A stretch of DNA of 64,000 nucleotides, taken from NCBI RefSeq assembly GCF_000416965.1, contig NZ_ATCL01000017.1:45443-109442 (forward strand), written 5' to 3'. Positions 42,187-51,127 of this stretch are shown here, one piece after another. This stretch comes from Exiguobacterium chiriqhucha RW-2 (GTDB taxonomy: Bacteria; Bacillota; Bacilli; Exiguobacteriales; Exiguobacteriaceae). A program made the translations under genes and the position numbers. Position 1 is the stretch's first letter, and every line of letters begins with the position of its first letter. The notes below the pieces were generated by a model. It made no database searches. It was not told where the DNA came from and saw only the letters and a program-made list of their open reading frames with translations.

Positions 42187-43962
42187 TCAAAACGGAAAGA
42201 TGAGTAAGATCGTGAAAATCGCAATGACCGCTGTCACTACTTGCAACGGCAAGCCGACTTTGACGAAATCAAAGAAACGGTAGCCGCCGATTCCGAACAC
42301 CATCGCATTCGTCGGCGAACCGAACGGGGTCATGAACGCGAGCGATGCCGCAATCGCGACGGCGACGACGAACGGGACGGGGCTCACTTGAAGCGCCATG
42401 GCGAGCGATACGGCGAGCGGTGCGAACAAGACGGCCGTCGCCGTATTCGAGATGATTTGACTGAGCGCCATCGTCGCGAGGAAGATGGCGACGAGCACCC
42501 AGACCGGTCCGTCTTGACCGAACGAGTCGCTGATCCACGTGACGAGCCAGGCCATAATCCCGGCATTGTCGAGTGCTTGACCGACGGGAATCATCGCGGC
42601 AATCAATAACAACGATGACCACTGAATCGAGTCATAGGCGACATCCATATGCCGCACGGCTCCGGTGAGCACCATGGCCAGTGCTGCGAGCCATACCGCC
42701 ACGGTCGGGTCGACCCACTCGAAGACGAGGAGCGTGACCATCATGAGCATGATGAGACCCGCTGCCAGCTGATGACGCTCGGACACGGCCCGGTTCGCGA
42801 CATCGGTCACCCGCTCATTGGCGAGCAACAGGGACGTCTCGTCCCCAGCTCGTTCTAAGTCACCCCACTCCCCTTGCGCGACGAGCATATCTCCGCGCTC
42901 GAGCGGAACGTCTTTCAATCGTGTGATGGCAATCTCTTCGTTCGGACGGATGACTTGAAGCACATTCAACCGATATTCGTTGCGCAAGTGACTATCCGAT
43001 AAACAACGACCGACGAGCGGGCTATCCGTTGGGATGGTGAAGACGGCTACGCCGGCCGCTTTCCCGTAGACGGCCTTCAAGTCGACGTGTTCCACCGTCA
43101 CCCCTTCCCTTCCGGCAATTCGCCGGACATCCGCCTCTGCTCCGCTGACATACACTTGACCTTCAGTGAGACGCGTATCCGCACGCGCCGTGACAAAGCG
43201 GTGCGTCATGCCTTTTTGTTGTTCGCCGACGACGATTAGACCGTCTCGTGACCAATTGACGTCGCGGAGCGTCCGCCCGATTAAAGGGTGCCCTTTCGAA
43301 AGGGATAAGGCGAATAGGCTCACGTGCGGCACCGCCAAGCGTGGCATCGTCGCAGCGCGCACATCGCTCGTACCGAGCAGCCGATTGCCGATGACGTAGA
43401 AATAGAACAGCCCGACGACTGCCATGACGAGCCCAATCGGTAAGAGCGCGAAAAAACCGAGCGTGCCAGCGGACGTGTTCCGTAACGTCTCAGCCGCCAC
43501 CAGGTTCGGCGGCGTCCCGATCAGCGTCATCGTTCCGCCGATACTCGAGAAGAACGCGAGCGGCATCAACAGTTTGGCAGGACTCGTCCTCATCTGTCTC
43601 GACATGGCGAGTACGACTGGAATCAATAAGGCGACCGTCCCTGTATTCGACATGAGACTCGACAACAAGGTCACCGTGACCATCAAAACGAGAAAAAGAC
43701 ACACCTCACTCCCTTTTGCGAACGGGATAAGCGCAGCACCTAACCGTTCGGCCAAACCTGTGTGAAATAGGCCGGCCCCCACAATGAACAGTCCGGCGAT
43801 CATGAGCACGACCGAATTCGAAAAACCGGCCATTGCTTCAACCGGCGTCAATTGATTCGTCAAGACGAGCAACAAGAGACCGATGAGCGCAACCAAGTCG
43901 GCTCGGAGCCAGCCTCCAATAAACCCGATAATCATGATCGTTAAAATCACCAAGGTGACCAT
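42187..43962 (-). CDS. SLC13/DASS-type anion transporter with two TrkA-C domains
   Basis: 591 residues. Two membrane halves, each with the Ser-Asn-Thr pore motif (LMSNTGTVALLIP near residue 105 and ISNTATAVLFAP near residue 515), flank a cytoplasmic insert (about 210-375) of two RCK_C repeats (for example GHPLIGRTLRDVNWSRDGLIVV and DSPLVGRCLSDSHLRNEYRL). Such proteins import dicarboxylates or sulfate with Na+. ATG was chosen with AGGG 8 bases upstream; two in-frame GTGs lie just before it. A perfect cre site at the promoter favours a carbon substrate. Confidence 0.83.
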   Translation of the reverse strand: MVTLVILTIMIIGFIGGWLRADLVALIGLLLLVLTNQLTPVEAMAGFSNSVVLMIAGLFIVGAGLFHTGLAERLGAALIPFAKGSEVCLFLVLMVTVTLLSSLMSNTGTVALLIPVVLAMSRQMRTSPAKLLMPLAFFSSIGGTMTLIGTPPNLVAAETLRNTSAGTLGFFALLPIGLVMAVVGLFYFYVIGNRLLGTSDVRAATMPRLAVPHVSLFALSLSKGHPLIGRTLRDVNWSRDGLIVVGEQQKGMTHRFVTARADTRLTEGQVYVSGAEADVRRIAGREGVTVEHVDLKAVYGKAAGVAVFTIPTDSPLVGRCLSDSHLRNEYRLNVLQVIRPNEEIAITRLKDVPLERGDMLVAQGEWGDLERAGDETSLLLANERVTDVANRAVSERHQLAAGLIMLMMVTLLVFEWVDPTVAVWLAALAMVLTGAVRHMDVAYDSIQWSSLLLIAAMIPVGQALDNAGIMAWLVTWISDSFGQDGPVWVLVAIFLATMALSQIISNTATAVLFAPLAVSLAMALQVSPVPFVVAVAIAASLAFMTPFGSPTNAMVFGIGGYRFFDFVKVGLPLQVVTAVIAIFTILLIFPF

Positions 43963-43999
43963 CACGTCCACCCTTCCTTGTGAAAGTTTCTACAAGCTT

Positions 44000-44029
44000 A
44001 CTATACCACGCATCATGTAAGCGTTATCA
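44000..44029 (-). promoter_or_regulatory. SLC13 promoter with cre site
   Basis: Minus strand TATAGT -10 (44005-44000). The plus strand TGTAAGCGTTATCA (44016-44029) matches TGNAANCGNNNNCA fully and covers the -35 region. Confidence 0.7.
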
Positions 44030-44052
44030 TAAGGTGGGTGACAATCTTGGCA

Positions 44053-44085
44053 ACAAAAAAACGGATGGCTCGATTGCCATCCGTA
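44053..44085 (-). terminator. Terminator after yheA
   Basis: ACGGATGGC / GCCATCCGT stem followed by seven T on the minus strand, 8 bases after the stop. Confidence 0.88.
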
Positions 44086-44092
44086 TCTCGTC

Positions 44093-44464
44093 TTATTGAA
44101 CTTCGTGATCATTGACCATCGGAGCGTAAAGCTCTTCAAGTGGCTTCATGATAATTTTCGTCACTTCTGTGACGAGTTGATGCATGCGTTGCTCTTCTTG
44201 CATGAGCTCCATGATCAATTCGTTCTGTTGAACGCCCATCATTTTCGTTTGCGCGTCCATCATCTCTTGTTCAGAGATTTCTTCGCCTTGCATCTGCTTC
44301 TGTTGAAGCGTCATTTGGATGTCACGGAAGTCAGCGAATAACTGGTTCGCTTCTGCATCCGCATTGACACGGTCGTATAGTGAAGAGAGATTTGTGAACT
44401 CCTCAGAATCGCGAAGTGCTTTTTCCAATTGGTAAGCATGATCGTACAAGTTTGTTTGTGACAT
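44093..44464 (-). CDS. yheA: YheA, YlbF/YmcA-family helical protein
   Basis: 123 residues, entirely helical. YDHAYQLEKALRDSEEFTNLSSLYDRVNAD and FRDIQMTLQQKQMQGEEIS match YheA (UPF0342), and IIMKPLEELYAP ends it. It is related to YlbF and YmcA, which act with RNase Y, but its own role is unknown. AGGAGG precedes the ATG. It follows yheB as in B. subtilis. Confidence 0.88.
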   Translation of the reverse strand: MSQTNLYDHAYQLEKALRDSEEFTNLSSLYDRVNADAEANQLFADFRDIQMTLQQKQMQGEEISEQEMMDAQTKMMGVQQNELIMELMQEEQRMHQLVTEVTKIIMKPLEELYAPMVNDHEVQ

Positions 44465-44499
44465 GTGACGTCCTCCTAAATACTATTAGGGCGTGCCTC

Positions 44500-45618
44500 T
44501 TAAATGATGGCAATCAACCCTTGAATCAACCCAATCATACCACCTAACAAGGCGCCAAGCCATGTTATTGCCCGGAACTCTCGTTTCGAGATCGAGAGAA
44601 CAATCTCTTCGAGGTACGATGTATCGAGCGAGCTCACCTGCTCTTGCACGATTTGGTCGATTTTGAGGCGGTCCATGACTGTCTCCATTTGATCCGTGAA
44701 GCGCGTGATGACGAGTCGTACTCCAGCCGGGACGAGCTCGTCGACGACGCGGTCTTCAATGTCCCGTGTGTACGAGTGGACCGTCCGATCGAGCAACTCC
44801 CCGACCGGCAAGCGCGAGACGACTTCCGTCGTCACACCGTCAATCAACCGTTCCTCTAGACGGTCGTCAAGCAACGTGTCGACCGACCGTTCGCTGAACC
44901 GTTCGAACTCACGTGTAATCATTTCCGCCATACCCGATCGCGTCGAGCCGCCGCGGAGGATATTGATAATCTCCGGTCGAATCATCTCGACAAAATTCAA
45001 GTTCTGGACGAAACCGGCGATGAATCCAAGCCGACGCTGGACGAACGAGTCGACCATGTGTCGAAGTTGGGCCTCACCCTCGACGGAATAGAAATACTCC
45101 TCCGACTTGACGAGCAAGGTATCGACAATCTCCGGAATGATGCCCCGGACGCGGTCCATGCCGTCTTCACCGAGAATCTCATACAGTTTACGCGTCTTCA
45201 CATCTGCGAGGACGAGCCGGAGCTCTTGGCGGAGCTTCGTGTCCGCTTCTGCCAAGACACGAGTCTCGGCATCCGGATAAAGTGGTTCGATGAGCGATCG
45301 AATCGTCTGATCGGAGCGCAGCATCGTCCGCACCTCACCTTGGACGTAATACGTGATGTGGCCACCGACCTGTTCGTCGAGCAGGCGCTTGCGCATCCCT
45401 TCCGGGGTCAACAAGTGTTTGACGACGGTCTTACCGAGGCTCGTCGCCAACTCATCGCGCCGTTTCGGGATCAAGCCTGGCGTGAACGGGACGCGCATGT
45501 TCCCAATATATTTAGGATGATGGGGCCGGAATAACATTTTGATGGCGAGGAAGTTGGTCACTCCCCCGATTGTCGCACCGATGGCGATCATAATGAATAC
45601 TTTGACTAGACTCTCCAA
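44500..45618 (-). CDS. yheB: YheB, DUF445 / UPF0754 membrane protein
   Basis: 372 residues. An N-terminal helix IAIGATIGGVTNFLAIKMLF with the DUF445 signature, FRPHHPKYIGNMRVPFTPGLIPKRRDELA, and a C-terminal helix (LGALLGGMIGLIQGLIAI) flank a long helical cytoplasmic or extracellular region. The start is TTG with GGAGG 8 bases away. Operon yheB-yheA. Function unknown. Confidence 0.87.
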   Translation of the reverse strand: MESLVKVFIMIAIGATIGGVTNFLAIKMLFRPHHPKYIGNMRVPFTPGLIPKRRDELATSLGKTVVKHLLTPEGMRKRLLDEQVGGHITYYVQGEVRTMLRSDQTIRSLIEPLYPDAETRVLAEADTKLRQELRLVLADVKTRKLYEILGEDGMDRVRGIIPEIVDTLLVKSEEYFYSVEGEAQLRHMVDSFVQRRLGFIAGFVQNLNFVEMIRPEIINILRGGSTRSGMAEMITREFERFSERSVDTLLDDRLEERLIDGVTTEVVSRLPVGELLDRTVHSYTRDIEDRVVDELVPAGVRLVITRFTDQMETVMDRLKIDQIVQEQVSSLDTSYLEEIVLSISKREFRAITWLGALLGGMIGLIQGLIAII

Positions 45619-45670
45619 ACTGTCTGCCTCCGATCTGAAATATGATACATTTGTTGAAGAGGTGATTGTG

Positions 45671-46519
45671 TTGACTACGATTGAACGAATTAAATCGATT
45701 TTCCCGATGGCTGTCCATCGGTCCGAAGAAGCGTCCAGTGACGTTCGCTGGTATCAAGCCCAGGACGGCACGGTATTCGGTCTCCCTAAACTGGAGCTGA
45801 CGGAGCGTGAGCGACAGTTGCTTGAATGGTTCGCCACCCCACTCCTGACAAGACTCGACCCACGACAAGCCAAATGGCAGGACCGTCTACTCACCGATGC
45901 GTACCGGTTCGACCGGCCGTTCCGTCTCATGTCGCTCGTCCTGCATTATCAAGACCCTGAGGCACTCGAACAATTTTTAGACGTGTTAGCTGACTTTATG
46001 CCTGAAGCAGAGATTGTTCTCATGACCCGGTCTCACGTTGAAATCATTGAGACCGATCAGTTCGTCGAGCTGACCGAGTTCGAAGACGTCTTGCGGGCGA
46101 TCGCGAGCGATTGTTACGTCGAGGCGCATGTCGTCTATAGCGCACGTCCGCTCGGTGACCTTGCGCCACTTTATCACCAGCATCAGGCGCTACTCCCACT
46201 CGCCAAGCTCTCTACTAAAGCTTACCCTGCTAGTCAATTATTATACCATTATTTACTACAACGCCATGAGACTTTTGATGTACGTCCCCGTCTGACGGCC
46301 CCTGTCGTCGCGTCACTCGATAAGACGACAATCGATTTATTGGAGGCGTTGTTCGCCAACTCGTTGAACGTATCGCACACGGCCAAGGCGTTATTCATGC
46401 ATCGAAATACGCTCAACTATCGGCTCGATCGGCTCTACGAAGCGACCGGTTATGACGCTAGGCAGTTCTACGATGCCGGTCTGCTCCAATTGATTGTCAC
46501 GTTGCACAAATCTGAGTAA
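45671..46519 (+). CDS. PucR/CdaR-type helix-turn-helix regulator
   Basis: 282 residues. The C-terminal PucR-type HTH is clear: FANSLNVSHTAKALFMHRNTLNYRLDRLYEATGYD, ending YDAGLLQLIVTL. The N-terminal two thirds carry no recognisable sensor domain. Start is TTG (AGG 8 bases upstream) or the GTG one codon earlier. It is divergent from yheB and lies directly before the msmX-like gene, a likely target. The last codons form one arm of a strong hairpin. Confidence 0.75.
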   Translation: MTTIERIKSIFPMAVHRSEEASSDVRWYQAQDGTVFGLPKLELTERERQLLEWFATPLLTRLDPRQAKWQDRLLTDAYRFDRPFRLMSLVLHYQDPEALEQFLDVLADFMPEAEIVLMTRSHVEIIETDQFVELTEFEDVLRAIASDCYVEAHVVYSARPLGDLAPLYHQHQALLPLAKLSTKAYPASQLLYHYLLQRHETFDVRPRLTAPVVASLDKTTIDLLEALFANSLNVSHTAKALFMHRNTLNYRLDRLYEATGYDARQFYDAGLLQLIVTLHKSE

Positions 46520-46536
46520 TCGTTTTTGTGCAACGT
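46499..46536 (+). other. Strong hairpin spanning the regulator stop codon
   Basis: ACGTTGCACAAA (46499-46510) and TTTGTGCAACGT (46525-46536) form a perfect 12-bp stem with a 14-base loop holding the stop codon. There is no T run after it, so it is not a typical terminator. Confidence 0.6.
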
Positions 46537-46548
46537 GTACATATTCGA

Positions 46549-46591
46549 TGCAAGCGGTTTCATCGTATAATCAGTCTTGTAAGCGCTATTA
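46549..46591 (+). promoter_or_regulatory. msmX-like promoter with two cre sites
   Basis: TATAAT -10 at 46566-46571 with a weak TTCGAT -35. cre1 TGCAAGCGGTTTCA (46549-46562) is perfect and lies in the spacer; cre2 TGTAAGCGCTATTA (46578-46591) has one mismatch and lies past the start point. Confidence 0.72.
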
Positions 46592-46622
46592 TACAAGAAC
46601 AGATTCCCAGGAGGCTAACGAC

Positions 46623-47723
46623 ATGGCAGAAATTCAATTAAATCACATTGATAAAATATACGACGGTGGTGACTCGAAGGCAGTCAGCGATTTCAACTTG
46701 CACATCAAGGACCGCGAATTCATCGTCTTCGTCGGACCTTCAGGTTGTGGTAAATCGACGACGCTCCGTATGATCGCAGGACTCGAAGAAATCTCGAGCG
46801 GCGACTTCATCATCGACGGCAAGCGCATGAACGACGTCGCACCGAAAGACCGCGACATCGCCATGGTCTTCCAAAACTACGCACTTTACCCGCACATGAG
46901 TGTCTATGACAACATGGCGTTCGGTTTGAAACTTCGCAAGTTCCCGAAAGATGAAATCGACCGTCGCGTCCAAGATGCGGCCCGTATCCTCGGACTTGAA
47001 GAATACCTTCAACGTAAACCGAAAGCACTCTCTGGTGGTCAGCGTCAACGTGTCGCCATCGGCCGTGCCATTGTTCGTGATGCCAAAGTGTTCTTGATGG
47101 ATGAGCCGCTCTCAAACTTGGATGCCAAGCTTCGCGTTCAAATGCGTAAAGAAATCATCCAGTTGCACAACCGTCTCGACACGACGACGATTTACGTTAC
47201 CCATGACCAAACGGAAGCGATGACACTCGCGACTCGGATCGTCATCATGAAAGACGGAATCATCCAACAAGTCGGTTCGCCAAAAGAAGTATACGAAAAC
47301 CCAGACAACATCTTCGTAGCCGGCTTCATCGGATCACCTTCGATGAACTTCTTCCGCGGTAAATTGGCTGATGGGAAGTTCCTCGTCGGCGGCGAAGAAA
47401 TCAACGTCCCTGAAGGCAAAATGAAAGGTCTTCGTGACCGCGGTTACGTCGGCAAAGAACTCGTGCTCGGAATCCGTCCAGAATCGATTCACGATGAGCC
47501 AATCTACATCGACTCGCCAACTACGCACACGTTCCGCACGCACATCGACGTTGCCGAGCTCATGGGCGCTGAGTCGTACTTGTACGCTGAACTCGGTGGC
47601 CACCAGTTCACGGCACGGATCGATGGACGTTCGAACATCCACATGGGTGACGATGTCACACTCGCACTCGATATGACGAAAGCTCACTTCTTCGACACGG
47701 AGACAGAACTCGTCATCCGTTAA
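46623..47723 (+). CDS. msmX: MsmX/UgpC-type sugar ABC transporter ATPase
   Basis: 366 residues. Walker A GPSGCGKSTT near residue 40, Q-loop VFQNYALYPHMSVYDNM, signature LSGGQRQR, Walker B VFLMDEPLSNLD, switch YVTHDQTEAMT, and a C-terminal regulatory OB/TOBE domain (about 240-366) as in MalK. MsmX serves several carbohydrate importers that lack their own ATPase, and here too no permease genes are adjacent. AGGAGG precedes the ATG. Confidence 0.9.
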   Translation: MAEIQLNHIDKIYDGGDSKAVSDFNLHIKDREFIVFVGPSGCGKSTTLRMIAGLEEISSGDFIIDGKRMNDVAPKDRDIAMVFQNYALYPHMSVYDNMAFGLKLRKFPKDEIDRRVQDAARILGLEEYLQRKPKALSGGQRQRVAIGRAIVRDAKVFLMDEPLSNLDAKLRVQMRKEIIQLHNRLDTTTIYVTHDQTEAMTLATRIVIMKDGIIQQVGSPKEVYENPDNIFVAGFIGSPSMNFFRGKLADGKFLVGGEEINVPEGKMKGLRDRGYVGKELVLGIRPESIHDEPIYIDSPTTHTFRTHIDVAELMGAESYLYAELGGHQFTARIDGRSNIHMGDDVTLALDMTKAHFFDTETELVIR

Positions 47724-47726
47724 TAC

Positions 47727-47766
47727 AAAAATCCCTTCGATTGGTTGCAATCGAAGGGATTTCTTT
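47727..47766. terminator. Bidirectional terminator after msmX
   Basis: AAATCCCTTCGATT / AATCGAAGGGATTT, a perfect 14-bp stem with flanking A and T runs. Confidence 0.92.
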
Positions 47767-47769
47767 GTG

Positions 47770-48420
47770 TTAGCGAATCGCATACCGACGTTCGAGACGA
47801 TGCTGCCCCGCTTGGATGAGCGTCGACAAGATCCAATAGATCGATGCCGAGAACAACAGGAGCGGCATGACGAGATACGTCGTCGCGGCGATTTGGTCTG
47901 ACACGTACGTCAACTCTTGGACGGCGATGACCGAACCGAGTGACGTCGATTTGATGATATCGATGACCGAGTTGGACACCGGTGGGATTGCACGCGATAG
48001 CGCCTGTGGGAAGATGATATCCTTGAAGCGCTTCGCACGCGGGATCCCAAGGGCGACACTCGCCTCGACTTGCCCGCGATCGACCGAATTGATGGCCGCG
48101 CGGAACGCTTCCGAGATATAGGCCGCAAAGTGAAGGCCTAACCCGAAAATGAGCGCCTGCATCCCGCTCAACTGGACGAAACCGGTCAGACCGACGTAGA
48201 GGATGAGGAGTTGCAAGAGGAGCGGTGTGCCTCGGAAGAACGAGATATACGTGCGCGTGAACAAACGAACGACTTTGACAGGGCTGCTGTGTAAGACAGC
48301 GATGATCAGACCGAGCACCAAGGCGAGGAGAATCGACAGGATACTGGCGATCAACGTCAATTGTACGGCTTCGATATAGGCCGAACGGTTCTCGATGACG
48401 GTCGTGATCAGTTCACTCAT
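47770..48420 (-). CDS. Amino-acid ABC transporter permease (HisM/TcyB type)
   Basis: 216 residues, five helices. The EAA loop is VEASVALGIPRAKRFKDIIFPQALSRAIPPVSN, which contacts an ATPase, and FFRGTPLLLQLLILY near residue 63 is the family signature. It overlaps the binding-protein stop by 4 bases. The usual third gene, the ATPase, is absent: a terminator follows directly. Confidence 0.9.
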   Translation of the reverse strand: MSELITTVIENRSAYIEAVQLTLIASILSILLALVLGLIIAVLHSSPVKVVRLFTRTYISFFRGTPLLLQLLILYVGLTGFVQLSGMQALIFGLGLHFAAYISEAFRAAINSVDRGQVEASVALGIPRAKRFKDIIFPQALSRAIPPVSNSVIDIIKSTSLGSVIAVQELTYVSDQIAATTYLVMPLLLFSASIYWILSTLIQAGQHRLERRYAIR

Positions 48421-49175
48421 TGACTGATGTCCTCACCGAAGTACTTCTCACCGATCTCAGCCATCGTGCCGTCTTCTTGCATCTCAGCTAACGCGTCGTC
48501 CAACTTGTCGAGCACGTCTGAGTCTTGACGTGTCATGTAGCCCGCTTCACTCTTATTGAAGACGTCTCCGACCGCTTTCACGTCGTAACCTGTCTTCTCA
48601 AGCTCTGTCAAGATGAAGAGACGGTCGTTGAGTGCCGCATCGAGACGTCCGACTTGAAGGTCTTGGAGCACTTGGTTCGCGCCTTTGTAGAACTTCACTT
48701 CAGCACCGGCTTCTTCAGCGAGCTGCGCATAGACTGAACCTTGTGTCGAGCCGACGTCTTTGCCGTCGAGGTCATCGATGCCTTGAATGTCTTCGTTGTC
48801 CGAAGCGACGATGACTTGCGCACCTGATACCGCGTACGGAGTTGAGAACGCGTATTTCTCTTCACGTTCTGGGGTGATACTCATTTGGTTGGCAATCATG
48901 TCGATGCGTTCTGCGTCGAGGGCCGGTACGAGTCCTTTGAAGTCCATTGGCTCGTATTCGACCGTGTAACCGGCACGCTCGGCCGCTTCGTTCAATACGT
49001 CGATGTCATACCCTGTGATTTCACCTTTGTCTTTGTACGTGAATGGCGGGTACGTCGCTTCTGTCCCGACTGTGATGACGGCTTCTTCTGATCCGCTGTC
49101 TGTCTCTGTCCCGCAAGCCGCGAGCACCCCGAACGATGCTCCGATTGCAAGTACTGCTGTTAATGATTTTTTCAT
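48417..49175 (-). CDS. Amino-acid ABC transporter binding lipoprotein
   Basis: 252 residues. Lipobox VLAAC with lipidated Cys21. SBP family 3: ITVGTEATYPPFTYKDKGEITGYDIDVL, ERIDMIANQMSITPEREEKYAFSTPY and GRLDAALNDRLF. Cystine-type or other polar amino-acid specificity is likely, but not proven. First gene of a two-gene operon, with a near-consensus promoter. Confidence 0.9.
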   Translation of the reverse strand: MKKSLTAVLAIGASFGVLAACGTETDSGSEEAVITVGTEATYPPFTYKDKGEITGYDIDVLNEAAERAGYTVEYEPMDFKGLVPALDAERIDMIANQMSITPEREEKYAFSTPYAVSGAQVIVASDNEDIQGIDDLDGKDVGSTQGSVYAQLAEEAGAEVKFYKGANQVLQDLQVGRLDAALNDRLFILTELEKTGYDVKAVGDVFNKSEAGYMTRQDSDVLDKLDDALAEMQEDGTMAEIGEKYFGEDISQ

Positions 49176-49234
49176 GGTAATTTCCGCCTTCCTGATAATC
49201 CGTATATGATTACATGGTTATGAACAATACACTC

Positions 49235-49263
49235 ATCATACTGAGGGGGGCATATCTTGTCAA
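49235..49263 (-). promoter_or_regulatory. Promoter of the amino-acid ABC operon
   Basis: Minus strand TTGACA (49263-49258), 17-base spacer, TATGAT (49240-49235). Confidence 0.8.
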
Positions 49264-49264
49264 A

Positions 49265-49297
49265 CAAAAGACACCACCCTCGTCAGGGCGGTGTCGT
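49265..49297 (-). terminator. Terminator after pgcA
   Basis: GACACCGCCCT / AGGGTGGTGTC (one G-T pair) then TTTTGTTTG on the minus strand. Confidence 0.85.
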
Positions 49298-49300
49298 CGA

Positions 49301-51028
49301 TTAATCGATTGCTTTCGCTTGCTTCATGACATCGCGTTCAATCGCTTCCCGTTTCACTGTCGTTTTCTCCGCGCTATCGGCGTGGACACTGAAATAGAAT
49401 TTGATTTTCGGTTCGGTCCCAGACGGACGCAGGCAGAACCATGAGCCGTCCTCGAAGATGAATTTGAGTACGTTCGACGATGGCAACTCGATCGCTTCCG
49501 TCTCGCCTTGCTGCAAGTTTTTCGCGACTTGTTGCTTGTAATCCTCGAAGCGGACGACTTCGTAGCCGCCGACTTCTTGTGGCGGATTGGCGCGGAACGC
49601 CTCCATCATTCGACCGATTTGTTCGAGACCGGCCTTTCCTTTCAACGTCATCGATTGGAGCGACTCCTCGTAGAAGCCATACTTCTCATAGACGGCTTGG
49701 AGGGCATCGTACAACGTGCGCCCGTGCTGTTTATGGAAAGCCGCCATCTCGGCGCCGAGCAAGCACGCCTGGACGGCATCTTTGTCACGGCAGAAGTCTC
49801 CAATCAAATAACCGTAGCTCTCTTCGTAACCGAATAAGAACTGGTACTGGCCCGACTCTTCATACTGCTTGATTTTCTCGCCGATGAATTTGAAACCGGT
49901 GAGCGTGTTCTCGAGGTGGACCCCATACGCCTTGGCGATGGCCGCTCCGAGTTCCGATGTGACGATCGTCTTCGCGACGAAGCCGTTCGTCGGAAGCGTC
50001 CCCGTCTCCACTTTTTGAGACAAAATGTAATCCATGAGAAGCGCCCCGGTCTGGTTCCCCGTCAAGACGAACCATTCGCCATTGCGGTCACGGACCGTGA
50101 AGCCGACACGGTCGGCGTCCGGATCCGTCGCCATGAGCAAGTCGGCCCCGACGCGGTCGCCGTACTGCATCGCGAGCTCGAAGGCAGCTCGTTCTTCCGG
50201 GTTCGGATAACTGACCGTCGGGAATGCCCCGTCCGGCTCAGCTTGTTCGTCGACGATGGTGACGTGTTCGAACCCATATGCTTTCAATCCTTCCATGACC
50301 GGGCGACGTCCCGTCCCATGAAGTGGTGAATAGACGATTTTGAGCGGATCGCCTTGGACGTCCGTATGAATCCGAATCGATTGGAGAGCTTCCATGTATG
50401 CCGCATCGACCGACGCATCGACCGTGACGAGTATGCCCTCGGACCGAAGCGGCGCCTCATCTTTGACGTCAATCTTCAATTCATCTTCGATGGCATTGAC
50501 GTACGAGACGAGCTCATCAGCTTCGGCCGGTGGCAATTGTCCACCGTCGGCGCCATACACTTTGAAGCCGTTATATTCCGGCGGGTTGTGGCTCGCCGTG
50601 ATGACGATGCCGCCGAAGGCGTTCAAATGACGGACGGCGAATGACAACTCTGGCGTCGCCCGCAAACTCGGGAACAAGTATGTCTTAATCCCGTTCGAAG
50701 CGAGTGTGCGTGCCGCCTCGAGCGCAAACTCTGGCGAGAAGTGACGTGAGTCGTGGGCGATGACGACGCCGTGACGTTTCGCTTCTTCCCCTGACGCGGC
50801 GATAAAATCGGCAAAGCCTTGCGATGCCTTACGGATTGTATAGATGTTCATTCGGTTTGCCCCTGGACCGATTTCACCGCGCATACCGCCCGTCCCGAAT
50901 TCGAGCGTCTTATAGAAGGCATCCTCGAGTGATGTCTCGTCTTGCTCGAGCACCTCGAGTTCGGCGCGCAAATGCGGCTCGAGCGCCTCGTGTTGTTTCC
51001 ATCGGTCATATGTCTGTTGCCATCTCAT
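49301..51028 (-). CDS. pgcA: Phosphoglucomutase PgcA
   Basis: 575 residues, alpha-D-phosphohexomutase family. Phosphoserine loop TASHNPPEYNG near residue 145, Mg2+ loop DPDADRVG, sugar-binding GYEESYGYLIG and phosphate-binding LRPSGTEPKIKFY. It interconverts glucose-6-P and glucose-1-P, so it supplies GlgC and UDP-glucose synthesis. AGGGG lies 8 bases before this ATG. It stands about 2.6 kb from the glycogen operon, separated by the sulfurtransferase gene. Confidence 0.93.
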   Translation of the reverse strand: MRWQQTYDRWKQHEALEPHLRAELEVLEQDETSLEDAFYKTLEFGTGGMRGEIGPGANRMNIYTIRKASQGFADFIAASGEEAKRHGVVIAHDSRHFSPEFALEAARTLASNGIKTYLFPSLRATPELSFAVRHLNAFGGIVITASHNPPEYNGFKVYGADGGQLPPAEADELVSYVNAIEDELKIDVKDEAPLRSEGILVTVDASVDAAYMEALQSIRIHTDVQGDPLKIVYSPLHGTGRRPVMEGLKAYGFEHVTIVDEQAEPDGAFPTVSYPNPEERAAFELAMQYGDRVGADLLMATDPDADRVGFTVRDRNGEWFVLTGNQTGALLMDYILSQKVETGTLPTNGFVAKTIVTSELGAAIAKAYGVHLENTLTGFKFIGEKIKQYEESGQYQFLFGYEESYGYLIGDFCRDKDAVQACLLGAEMAAFHKQHGRTLYDALQAVYEKYGFYEESLQSMTLKGKAGLEQIGRMMEAFRANPPQEVGGYEVVRFEDYKQQVAKNLQQGETEAIELPSSNVLKFIFEDGSWFCLRPSGTEPKIKFYFSVHADSAEKTTVKREAIERDVMKQAKAID

Positions 51029-51127
51029 GGTCAGTTCCCCTTTCGACATTCAAAAATTCAATCGAAGTACTCGCCAATTTGTTCCATCTTGTATACGATG
51101 GGAGTAACGAAACTTCGAGGTGATACT

